A program made the translations under genes and the position numbers. This document shows, one piece after another, positions 57,605 through 64,000 of a stretch of 64,000 nucleotides of DNA. The notes below the pieces were generated by a model. That model was not told the origin of the DNA. It ran no database searches and saw nothing but the letters and a program-made list of their open reading frames with translations. The DNA is from Mycolicibacterium mengxianglii (lineage in GTDB: Bacteria; Actinomycetota; Actinomycetes; Mycobacteriales; Mycobacteriaceae), in assembly GCF_015710575.1 (NCBI RefSeq), contig NZ_CP065373.1:4774001-4838000 (forward strand), given 5' to 3'. Every line of letters begins with the position of its first letter. Position 1 is the stretch's first letter.

Positions 57605-57652
57605 CTGCGGACTTTAACTACTGCGGACGTTAACTACTGCGGGCTTTAACGC
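57605..57652. repeat. Three 16-bp direct repeats (operator-like)
   Basis: ctgcggactttaacta (57605), ctgcggacgttaacta (57621) and ctgcgggctttaacgc (57637) follow each other without gaps between the divergent OYE and phytanoyl-CoA-dioxygenase-family genes. A period of 16 bp is about one and a half helical turns. Iterated sites of this kind typically bind a cooperative regulator; which protein is unknown. Confidence 0.8.
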
Positions 57653-57691
57653 GATCGTGACCACGCTTTACCGCGACGACACCAGGAGGAG

Positions 57692-58453
57692 GTGGCGCCG
57701 TTCATCGCGGCCACCCCGATCGGCTACAACGCGATTCTGGGCAGGAAGACTCGACGCACCGGTGCGCTCGTCGCCCGCTCGCCCTCGTGCCGCACGCTCA
57801 TCCAGGACCCGACGATTCTCGGCGTGTGCGGGTCATTCCTGAGCCACGCCAGCGCATTTCAACTGATGTTGACGCAGATCATCTCGATCGAGCCTGGTGA
57901 ATCCGCGCAGGGCCTTCATCGCGACCAGAACGCCTGGGACTATTTTCCGTTCCCGGACGACTATCACGTGCAGTGCAACATGCTCTGGGCACTGTCGGAC
58001 TACACCGCCGAAATGGGGGCCACGCGGATCGTCCCCGGTAGCCACCTCCCAGACGCCCTCCTGCCGAAGGAGTACACCGACGCCGACTGCCAACAAGCCG
58101 AGATGTCACGCGTCTCGGTGCTCATCTACAGCGGGAAGATCGTGCACAGCGGTGGGGCCAACACCTCACAGCAGGTGCGGCGGGCGATCAACATCAATTA
58201 TTCGGTTGGCTGGGTGAGACAGGAAGAGAACCAATACCTTTCGGTGCCACTGGAGATCGCCGAAACTCTTGATGACGACCTGCTCAAATTGATGGGCTAT
58301 CAGGAGGGCGCCTTCGCGATGGGCTACATCCGCGACTTCGAGGACCCGCTACGCGCAGTACGCGGTGACCAGATCGCCTACGGTTTCGACCCGGACAGGG
58401 TGCGAGCCGAGGCGACCCCGGAGTTCACCGCGTTCCTGGCCGCCAGCGAGTAA
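57692..58453 (+). CDS. Phytanoyl-CoA dioxygenase family protein, N-terminus short
   Basis: Fe(II)/2-oxoglutarate-type oxygenase of 253 residues, shorter than the usual 280-300. The metal triad is present: HxD in GLHRDQNAWDYFPFPDDYHV and the distal His in SGKIVHSGGAN, with GATRIVPGSHLPDALLP between. The frame begins at a GTG almost touching its AGGAGG; homology starts at once at PFIAATPIG, so about 35-40 N-terminal residues, including the first helices, appear to be missing. Either the gene is 5'-truncated or the start is displaced. It lies behind the 16-bp repeats and ends eight bases before the convergent ridA. Confidence 0.78.
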   Translation: MAPFIAATPIGYNAILGRKTRRTGALVARSPSCRTLIQDPTILGVCGSFLSHASAFQLMLTQIISIEPGESAQGLHRDQNAWDYFPFPDDYHVQCNMLWALSDYTAEMGATRIVPGSHLPDALLPKEYTDADCQQAEMSRVSVLIYSGKIVHSGGANTSQQVRRAININYSVGWVRQEENQYLSVPLEIAETLDDDLLKLMGYQEGAFAMGYIRDFEDPLRAVRGDQIAYGFDPDRVRAEATPEFTAFLAASE

Positions 58454-58461
58454 TCCCCACT

Positions 58462-58890
58462 TCAGCCGACGGTGGCGCTGTCGACGACCGCGGTGACGCG
58501 GATTTCCACGCGCATCTTCGGCGCTCCGAGAACGGTCACGCCCGTTTGGGTCCAAATGGGGGCCCGTTCTCCCATCCGCTTGCGAAACTGGTCGACCATG
58601 ACGCGATTATGGGCGTCTCCGATCGAGTCTGCGTCCTCAGCGACATGGTAGGAATTCACGGCGATGACGTCGCGCCAGCCGGCTCCGGCTGTCGCGAGGG
58701 TTCGCTCTACGTTCTCGAAGGCCTGGGTGATCTCCTCCTCGAGCGAATCGGGGAAGTTGAACTCGTCATCCCATCCCCCTTGGCCCGAGGTGTCCACCCG
58801 ATCACCGATCCGGACGGCCTGGCTGTAGTGCATATTCGCCAGTTGTGTCTCGCCGTACCCAGGCGTGGCGAAAAATTTGACGGCTGACAT
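58462..58890 (-). CDS. RidA family (YjgF/L-PSP) protein
   Basis: Protein of 142 residues of the YjgF/YER057c/UK114 family: YSQAVRIGDRVDTSGQGGWD, QAFENVERTLATAGAGWRDV and FRKRMGERAPIWTQTGVTVL, followed by RVEIRVTAVVDS. The arginine of the RVEIRVTA segment is where RidA deaminases bind the imine carboxylate. Family members remove reactive enamine or imine intermediates or act in catabolic pathways. Divergent from a marR gene across two palindromes, so its expression is probably under that regulator. Confidence 0.85.
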   Translation of the reverse strand: MSAVKFFATPGYGETQLANMHYSQAVRIGDRVDTSGQGGWDDEFNFPDSLEEEITQAFENVERTLATAGAGWRDVIAVNSYHVAEDADSIGDAHNRVMVDQFRKRMGERAPIWTQTGVTVLGAPKMRVEIRVTAVVDSATVG

Positions 58891-58906
58891 GACTTGCCCT
58901 TTCGTT

Positions 58907-58957
58907 ACTTCATGCGTGAAGTGACGACAGTACGCGCCATTACTTCACGCGTAAAGT
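58907..58957. promoter_or_regulatory. Twin palindromic operators between ridA and marR
   Basis: acttcatgcgtgaagt (58907-58922) is a perfect palindrome in its 6-bp arms, and acttcacgcgtaaagt (58942-58957) is a near-identical second copy, centred 35 bp away. They lie in the 88-base gap between the divergent ridA and marR starts, the classical position for autoregulation by a MarR dimer. Confidence 0.8.
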
Positions 58958-58978
58958 CATGCGCGATAAGGTGACGTC

Positions 58979-59440
58979 ATGGCCGATGACCCACAGTGGC
59001 TGACCCCCAGCGAGAAAGAAGCCTGGACAGGGTTGGTCTCGCTGGTCCTGCTGCTCCCCGGGCGCCTCGAGGCACCGTTGCGGCAGGTCGACCTGACACT
59101 CTTCGAATACTTGACCCTCAGTCACATCTCGGAGGCACCTGAGCGCCGGATCAGGATGAGCGAGCTGGCTTACCTCGCCAATGGCTCGTTGTCTCGGCTG
59201 TCCAACGTCGTCAAGCGGTTCGAGCAACGCGGGTGGGTCACCCGCTCACCGGACCCGGAGGACGGGCGCTACACCATCGCCGCACTCACCGACGTCGGCT
59301 ACCGCCTGGTCGTGGTCGCCGCGCCCATTCACATGCGCGCGGTGCGCGAGTTGGTTCTCGATCCGCTCACGCCCGCCGATCAACAGGCGCTCGCGCGCAT
59401 CGCCGCCAAACTGCGGACCCGGCCCGCCGACCTGGCATAA
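58979..59440 (+). CDS. MarR family regulator
   Basis: MarR winged-helix protein of 153 residues: QVDLTLFEYLTLSHISEAPE, RIRMSELAYLANGSLSRLSN, VVKRFEQRGWVTRSPDPEDG with the DGR wing, and a C-terminal dimerisation helix. It is divergent from ridA; the two shared palindromes 22-70 bases upstream of its start are its likely operators. The aminotransferase gene follows about 50 bases downstream. Confidence 0.88.
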   Translation: MADDPQWLTPSEKEAWTGLVSLVLLLPGRLEAPLRQVDLTLFEYLTLSHISEAPERRIRMSELAYLANGSLSRLSNVVKRFEQRGWVTRSPDPEDGRYTIAALTDVGYRLVVVAAPIHMRAVRELVLDPLTPADQQALARIAAKLRTRPADLA

Positions 59441-59487
59441 GGGACTCAGCGCAGGCATCCCAGCCGCCCTTACTACGCTCATCACCT

Positions 59488-60657
59488 ATGACGGTTCACC
59501 GGCTGAGGCCCTACACGACCACGGTGTTCGCCGAGATGTCGGCGTTGGCGGCGCGCATCGGTGCGGTCAACCTCGGTCAGGGCTTTCCTGACGAGGACGG
59601 TCCCCCGGCGATGCTGCGGGCGGCCCAGAACGCCATCGCCGACGGCGTTAACCAGTACCCGCCGGGCCCGGGCATCGCCATGCTGCGCCAGGCGGTGGTG
59701 CGGCAGCGCAAGCGTCACTTCGGCGTGGAGTACGACCCCGATACCGAAGTACTCATCACCGTCGGCGCCACCGAGGCCATCGCTGCGACGGTGCTCGGTC
59801 TGATCGAGCCGGGCTCAGAGGTCATCCTGATCGAGCCGTTCTACGACTCCTACTCCCCGGTTCTGGCGATGGCCGGCTGCCACCGCGTCACTGTGCCGCT
59901 GGTTCCCGACGGGCGCGGCTTCGCACTCGACGTCGACGCGTTGCGACGCGCGGTGACGCCGCGGACCAAAGCGCTGATCGTGAACTCCCCGCACAACCCG
60001 ACCGGGCTGGTGTTCAGTGACCGCGAGCTCAAGGCGATCGCCGAGATCGCTGCCGCTGCCGATCTGCTGGTGCTCACCGATGAGGTGTATGAGCACCTGG
60101 TATTCGACGGCCGTGCCCACCTGCCTTTGGCGGCCTACCCCGGGATGGCCGAACGGACGGTGACCATCTCCGGTGCTTCGAAGATGTTCAACGTCACCGG
60201 GTGGAAGATCGGATGGGCTTGCGGCCCAGCTGATCTCATTGCCGGCATCCGCGCGGCCAAACAGTTCCTGACCTATGTCAGCGGCGCCCCGTTCCAGCCG
60301 GCGGTGGCCCAGGCACTCGACACCGAGGATGCCTGGGTGGCCGAACTGCGGGGTTCGCTGCAGACAAAGCGGGACAAGCTGGCATCAGCGCTCACCGATA
60401 TCGGTTTCGACGTGCACGCCAGCGCGGGCACCTACTTCCTGTGCGCAGACCCGCGCCCGCTCGGTTACCAAGACGGCACACAGTTCTGCGCTGAGCTTCC
60501 GCACCGCGCCGGGGTCGCCGCGATTCCGTTGTCGGCGTTCTGCGACACCGGTGGGCCGTCCGCTGCGGACTGGAATCACCTGGTGCGGTTTGCTTTCTGC
60601 AAACGTGATGACACCCTGGACGAAGCCGTCAGACGGCTACAGGTTCTGCGCCGCTGA
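59488..60657 (+). CDS. dapC: PLP-dependent aminotransferase, Rv0858c (DapC)-like
   Basis: Class I/II aminotransferase of 389 residues. Landmarks: AVNLGQGFPDEDGPPAMLRA, NQYPPGPGIAMLRQAV, NSPHNPTGLVFSDREL, LTDEVYEHLVFDG, and the PLP lysine in ISGASKMFNVTGWKIGWACG; the C-terminal Arg is in HLVRFAFCKRDD. The order fadA, then this gene, matches Rv0858c, annotated as N-succinyldiaminopimelate aminotransferase of lysine/peptidoglycan synthesis; a kynurenine or methionine transaminase role is also possible. In this genome about 8.7 kb of accessory genes separates it from fadA. ATG 59488 gives the family start. Confidence 0.87.
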   Translation: MTVHRLRPYTTTVFAEMSALAARIGAVNLGQGFPDEDGPPAMLRAAQNAIADGVNQYPPGPGIAMLRQAVVRQRKRHFGVEYDPDTEVLITVGATEAIAATVLGLIEPGSEVILIEPFYDSYSPVLAMAGCHRVTVPLVPDGRGFALDVDALRRAVTPRTKALIVNSPHNPTGLVFSDRELKAIAEIAAAADLLVLTDEVYEHLVFDGRAHLPLAAYPGMAERTVTISGASKMFNVTGWKIGWACGPADLIAGIRAAKQFLTYVSGAPFQPAVAQALDTEDAWVAELRGSLQTKRDKLASALTDIGFDVHASAGTYFLCADPRPLGYQDGTQFCAELPHRAGVAAIPLSAFCDTGGPSAADWNHLVRFAFCKRDDTLDEAVRRLQVLRR

Positions 60658-60834
60658 TCGTCGAGGACGGAACCCCGCCACTCAAAGCACCCAGAGCGTC
60701 GGCGCGGTGTTGCTTGACAGCGACATCATCAAGGTCGGCGCGCGACCGGCAACTCATCGAACTACCAGCGATACTGCGGACACCCACCGACAAAACCGGG
60801 AATTCGACGGTGCCCCAGCACAATTAGGCCACAT

Positions 60835-61749
60835 CTAGAGCGAAGCGGCGACCGCCCAGCTCGCTTCCGCATCACCAGGTTCGGTACGCAGCGGGCTCAG
60901 CACGACGTCGGTGGCGCCGGCGTCGAGGTAGCGCTGCAACGCTCTGCGCACCTCGGCTTCGGAACCCACCACCGCGAGGTCAGCCACGCTGTCCACCCCT
61001 TCCCGGGCGACCACCTTCTGATACGACGGGATCGTTCCGTAGAAAGCCAATTGCTCTGCCGCCCACGCCTTTCCCGCTTCGACGTCATCAGTGACCACCA
61101 CCGGGACCATGGCGATGATCGCCGGCTCCGGCCGGCCGGCCTCGGCAGCGGCCCTGCCGATGGTGGGCGCGATGAACTCGCCCACCGTGCGCGGTCCCGC
61201 GAGGTACGGCAAGGTCCCGTCAGCCAATTCGCCGGTCACCTGTAACGCCTTGGGTCCCATCGCCGCCACGTAGATCGGGATGGCCCCTCCACCGGGGACA
61301 GTCACCGGCCACTGCGGGCTGGTGCTGATCTCTTCGCCATGGAAGTCAACCGCCCCGTCGTCGAAGATGGACCGCAACACCGTCAGATGCTCACGCAGCC
61401 GCGTGATGGTGTTCGGCAAGGAGGTGCCGAATGCGGCCCGCTCCACCGCAGGAGCCCCCAGTCCGAGACCAAGACTGAAATTCCCGTGCGAGGCCGCTTG
61501 GGCCGTCTGCGCCGCCGACGAGATCAGCAACGGGTGCCGCGGGTTGATCGGGACCACCGCCGTCCCGACACCGAGGCCGGGCACCGCCGCGCCGACCAAT
61601 CCAGCGAGGCCGATCGCATCGATGTCCACGCGTTGCGCCACCCACACGCGGCGCACTCCTGCGGCATGGGCCCGTCGCGCCTGGTCGATGGCCTCATCGA
61701 CGGTGTTGTCCGCAGAGAGGTTCGGAGTGAGCATTACTGAGGAAGCCAT
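60835..61749 (-). CDS. LLM class F420-dependent oxidoreductase
   Basis: Luciferase-like protein of 304 residues: VDEAIDQARRAHAAGVRRVW, VPGLGVGTAVVPINPRHPLL, ASHGNFSLGLGLGAPAVERA, IPIYVAAMGPKALQVTGELA and ADGTLPYLAGPRTVGEFIAP are typical of actinobacterial F420-dependent reductases, such as the TIGR03564-like group. Substrate unknown. ATG 61749 is preferred (GAAGG upstream); an in-frame TTG at 61761 would add four residues. The ~175 bases between it and the aminotransferase stop show no gene. Confidence 0.85.
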   Translation of the reverse strand: MASSVMLTPNLSADNTVDEAIDQARRAHAAGVRRVWVAQRVDIDAIGLAGLVGAAVPGLGVGTAVVPINPRHPLLISSAAQTAQAASHGNFSLGLGLGAPAVERAAFGTSLPNTITRLREHLTVLRSIFDDGAVDFHGEEISTSPQWPVTVPGGGAIPIYVAAMGPKALQVTGELADGTLPYLAGPRTVGEFIAPTIGRAAAEAGRPEPAIIAMVPVVVTDDVEAGKAWAAEQLAFYGTIPSYQKVVAREGVDSVADLAVVGSEAEVRRALQRYLDAGATDVVLSPLRTEPGDAEASWAVAASL

Positions 61750-61943
61750 ACCTTCGACCAACCACGCCTCTTTGCCGAGATATTCCGATCTGCTGACCGT
61801 GAGTTCAACCGTTGCGATTTCCGAGTCGATGGTCTCGGCACGACGCGGGACACCGAACTGAGGTAGCGAACTACATTGCCGAGCTGGACGGCGACGAGTA
61901 CGACGAGCTCGAAGGCATTCTCGACATGCCCACCTGACCCGGC

Positions 61944-62399
61944 TTACCGGCCCGGCGAACCCTGGCGCGCCAGCACCCGCCCCCGGAGACCGCGCGTCGC
62001 AGAGTCCAGCACGGTTTTGCTGGCCCGCTTGACCAGGAAATGCGGCAGGGGCGCGGCCGGCTCAACGGTGATGTCGACCCGCACGCGGGTGGTGTCGGTG
62101 AGGGGTTCGGGTTTGAGGGTGTACTCCACATGCTGGGCGTACTGCTGGGAGGTTCGGCCCGCGTCCCACACCAATGAGTTTGGGCCCCAATGGTATTCAA
62201 GAATCTCTTCGTCGACCAGACCGAGCACCCGTACCGCCACCCGCACGTGGTGGGGCCGCCCGTCGTCGTAGCGGTCGATCACCTCGGCACGCTTGTGCAC
62301 CGCCGACCAGTCGGGGATGGACTCGACGTCGGCCAACGCCGCCAGTATCTCCGCCGGCGGCGCCTCGATCACGATCTCCCTGGACGCGCGGATCGCCAC
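61944..62399 (-). CDS. SRPBCC family protein, Rv0857-like
   Basis: START/Bet v1-like protein of 151 residues: SREIVIEAPPAEILAALADV, ESIPDWSAVHKRAEVIDRYD, GRPHHVRVAVRVLGLVDEEI and a C-terminal helix PLPHFLVKRASKTVLDSATR. It forms a hydrophobic pocket that could bind lipids or polyketides. It is a paralogue of the next gene upstream; the pair matches Rv0857-Rv0856 of M. tuberculosis. Function unknown. Confidence 0.85.
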   Translation of the reverse strand: MAIRASREIVIEAPPAEILAALADVESIPDWSAVHKRAEVIDRYDDGRPHHVRVAVRVLGLVDEEILEYHWGPNSLVWDAGRTSQQYAQHVEYTLKPEPLTDTTRVRVDITVEPAAPLPHFLVKRASKTVLDSATRGLRGRVLARQGSPGR

Positions 62400-62568
62400 G
62401 CCTTCAACCTAGTAATCCACCACGGTCGCCGCAGCGTATTGGCGCTACCAGCCGTATCGGTCAACGCCGTGGTGTGCTGCGGCACCTCGGACCGGGGCCG
62501 ATACCACCGAGCTCGATGACCGTGACCCCGGCCAAGGGGCCCTCAGTCGTCACCGGGGTGCAACGACG

Positions 62569-63009
62569 TCAGCCGTTCTTGACCTTGAGTACCTGCTTGC
62601 GCAGACCGTCGGTCGCGGTCTCCATGCCGCCCTTGAGCGTGCGTTTGATGATGAAGCCGGGCAGCGGCACCGACAGGTCCAATGACATGTCGAACTTCAC
62701 CCTGGTCTTGTCTCCGGAGGGGCTCAGTGTGTAACCCGCGTCCTGCGCCTTGAGCTGGCCGGAGGACACCAGAGTCCAGTTGACCCCGCTGTCGGTCCAG
62801 GTGTACTCGATCACCTGTTCGTCGGTCAGTCCTGCGGCCTTGACCGTCATCTTCACCTGTTTGGGCCTGCCGTCGGGGTAGCTCTCGAGGATCTCGGCGC
62901 GCTGATACTGCGGCGACCAGGTGGGGGTGGACTCGACGTCGGCAATGACATCGAGGATCTCCTCGGGTGTTGCTTCGATGACCACTTCGCGCGAATCGTT
63001 GACTGCCAT
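62569..63009 (-). CDS. SRPBCC family protein, Rv0856-like
   Basis: Second START-like protein, 146 residues, with the same plan as its neighbour: SREVVIEATPEEILDVIADV, ESTPTWSPQYQRAEILESYP, KQVKMTVKAAGLTDEQVIEY, VKFDMSLDLSVPLPGFIIKR and a C-terminal helix. The two genes are tandem duplicates on the same strand, about 170 bases apart. Bound ligand unknown; a role in lipid handling is inferred only from the fold. Confidence 0.85.
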   Translation of the reverse strand: MAVNDSREVVIEATPEEILDVIADVESTPTWSPQYQRAEILESYPDGRPKQVKMTVKAAGLTDEQVIEYTWTDSGVNWTLVSSGQLKAQDAGYTLSPSGDKTRVKFDMSLDLSVPLPGFIIKRTLKGGMETATDGLRKQVLKVKNG

Positions 63010-63077
63010 GGCCGAACCCTAGCGACCCGACGCCGGACCGGGTCGCATTTCCTGTATCGCCAGTAGGCTCAGCCGCT

Positions 63078-63431
63078 ATGAGTACCGAGATCGATCCGGC
63101 TGCGGTCCCCAGTGGCACCGGTTGCCTGGAATGTGACGCCGCAGGCGGTTGGTGGGTCCATCTGCGCCGCTGCGCGGCCTGCGGTCACATCGGGTGCTGC
63201 GACGATTCGCCGCGACGACACGCCAGCGCACACTGGCGCGAAACGGGCCATCCGATCATCCAGTCGTTCGAGCCGGGCGAGGACTGGTTCTGGGACTTCG
63301 ACTCCGACGACTACTACGCGGGACCGCAGTTGGCTCCGCCGGACTCACGGCCCGCCGACGAGACAGTGCCCGGCCCTCGCGGCCGGGTGCCCGCCGACTG
63401 GTACGAGCAGCTTCAGCACCGCAGCGACTGA
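63078..63431 (+). CDS. UBP-type zinc finger protein
   Basis: Protein of 117 residues with a ZnF-UBP domain in residues ~14-65: GCLECDAAGGWWVHLRRCAA, CGHIGCCDDSPRRHASAHWR and ETGHPIIQSFEPGEDWFWDF. The cysteines and histidines for zinc (CLEC, CAAC, C, H, H) are in place. In bacteria this domain occurs alone in small proteins of unknown function. The C-terminus is acidic and Pro-rich with DWYEQLQHR. Divergent from the SRPBCC gene. Confidence 0.87.
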   Translation: MSTEIDPAAVPSGTGCLECDAAGGWWVHLRRCAACGHIGCCDDSPRRHASAHWRETGHPIIQSFEPGEDWFWDFDSDDYYAGPQLAPPDSRPADETVPGPRGRVPADWYEQLQHRSD

Positions 63432-63502
63432 GCCGGGGTGCGCTGCTCCGCCTCGGAAGTGTGTGCACGGTCTCGCACCCGGGCCGCACCACGATCCGCT
63501 TC

Positions 63503-63916
63503 TTACGCCTTGTCCTGCTGCATGGCCTCCATGGCCTTGGCGAACTCGACACTCATCTTCTCTGCGAATGCGTTGACCGCCTTGAGCGGCCGCAGCATGA
63601 CCGTGAATTCGTCGATCAGACCGTCGGCTCCGGTGTGCAGGAAGTCGCAGCCGTTGATCTCCAGATCGCCGACGCGGGCGGTGAAGACCAGGGCGTGGTC
63701 GGCTTCATGTCCCTTCTCTGGTGAAGCACCGCCGATCTCGCGGACGTAGGTCAGATCCTCGAACACCCGCGACACCGCCTGCAGGATCACCGCGAGGGTG
63801 TCCCGGCCCCGATAGGGCTTGTGCGCGATCGGGCTTCGGAACACGACGTCCTCGGCGAAGAGCGCGGGAAGGGAGTCAAAATCACCGGCTTCGACGGCGG
63901 CTCGAAAAGTGTGCAC
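63503..63916 (-). CDS. SnoaL/NTF2-like protein
   Basis: Protein of 137 residues with the NTF2-like cone fold: FRAAVEAGDFDSLPALFAED, VVFRSPIAHKPYRGRDTLAV, ILQAVSRVFEDLTYVREIGG, ALVFTARVGDLEINGCDFLH and DEFTVMLRPLKAVNAFAEKM. Members serve as small isomerases, hydrolases or binding proteins. The GTG start at 63916 gives the family length. Convergent with the UBP zinc-finger gene, with about 70 bases between stops. Confidence 0.82.
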   Translation of the reverse strand: MHTFRAAVEAGDFDSLPALFAEDVVFRSPIAHKPYRGRDTLAVILQAVSRVFEDLTYVREIGGASPEKGHEADHALVFTARVGDLEINGCDFLHTGADGLIDEFTVMLRPLKAVNAFAEKMSVEFAKAMEAMQQDKA

Positions 63917-63937
63917 GGACCCAGTGAACCAGACGGG

Positions 63938-63961
63938 CCGGCCACCCGAAGGTGACCGGCC
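63938..63961 (-). terminator. Hairpin, probable terminator of the gene entering from the right
   Basis: gccggccacc and ggtgaccggc form a 10-bp stem with one mismatch and a cgaa tetraloop. It sits 19 bases past a minus-strand stop at 63980 and about 20 bases before the start of the NTF2-like gene. Confidence 0.5.
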
Positions 63962-63979
63962 GCTGTGGCTTTGGAACTG

Positions 63980-64000
63980 TCAGATCATGGTGCCGTCTGG
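63980..64000 (-). CDS. C-terminal end of an unidentified gene (partial)
   Basis: The last bases read on the minus strand give a frame ending DGTMI and TGA at 63982-63980, followed by a hairpin. Only about six codons are inside the window, so no family can be assigned. The spacing and the terminator-like hairpin make it likely that a minus-strand gene ends here. Confidence 0.35.
   Translation of the reverse strand, partial: PDGTMI

Noticed and set aside
61860..61939. Short plus-strand segment reading ANYIAELDGDEYDELEGILD
   Set aside because: Acidic and coding-like but under 30 codons with no start and no known family; could be a gene remnant.

Overview
The window is high-GC actinobacterial chromosome and almost certainly comes from a rapidly growing mycobacterium (Mycolicibacterium type). 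The gene order serC, sepH, trmH-like, marR, DUF2530, DUF3027, MFS, DUF2771, cspB, yccF, moaA, moaD, rpfA, moaE, mog, moaC, an XPB-type helicase, fadB, fadA, an aminotransferase and two SRPBCC genes follows, as I recall it, the Rv0856-Rv0886 neighbourhood of Mycobacterium tuberculosis, in the same relative orientations. Start codons are often GTG or TTG, and operonic genes commonly overlap by four bases.

Layout. 1-4254: two tandem TetR regulators (the first cut by the window edge), an MFS exporter, pdxH and a citrate synthase. 4342-12763: a VOC/glyoxalase-fold gene split into two halves by about 8 kb of foreign, more AT-rich DNA. That insert carries decayed aldo/keto reductase, IS21 istB and methylmalonate-semialdehyde dehydrogenase genes, plus an apparently intact catabolic set: LysR regulator, SnoaL-like protein, nitrilase, MFS permease, iron-type alcohol dehydrogenase and a carboxymuconolactone-decarboxylase-family protein. 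12784-25593: core genes including fprB with a diiron oxygenase, map, serC and sepH. 25675-32310: endonuclease IV, a lipoprotein, a glutathionyl-hydroquinone-reductase-like enzyme, a cold-shock protein, yccF and moaA-moaD. 32540-34086: a c-di-AMP (ydaO-type) riboswitch followed by rpfA. 34280-39922: moaE-mog-moaC facing rpfA, then two helicase-related genes. 39939-47106: accessory genes, including an MFS permease flanked by an intact and a decayed PhnB-like gene, a thiolase with its DUF35 partner, an F420-type oxidoreductase and a 13E12-family HNH protein. 47426-50786: fadB-fadA.

51037-56447 is the most unusual locus: a cobalt-type nitrile hydratase operon. The beta subunit is encoded as two separate short genes, the accessory protein has a His-Asp-rich tail, and upstream lies a double nitrilase-superfamily protein whose second domain has lost its nucleophilic cysteine and whose first domain contains a frameshift at a G7 run. 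A divergent MarR/AmiC-like regulator pair resembles the NhhD/NhhC pair of Rhodococcus rhodochrous J1. With the nitrilase of the 4.5-12.5 kb island, the window encodes two independent routes for nitriles.

57511-64000: an old-yellow-enzyme gene, an N-terminally short phytanoyl-CoA-dioxygenase-family gene behind three 16-bp repeats, a ridA/marR pair sharing twin palindromic operators, an aminotransferase, an F420-type oxidoreductase, two SRPBCC proteins, a UBP zinc-finger protein and an NTF2-like protein. I saw no rRNA, tRNA or CRISPR array. All functional calls come from reading motifs and gene order; no database search was run.
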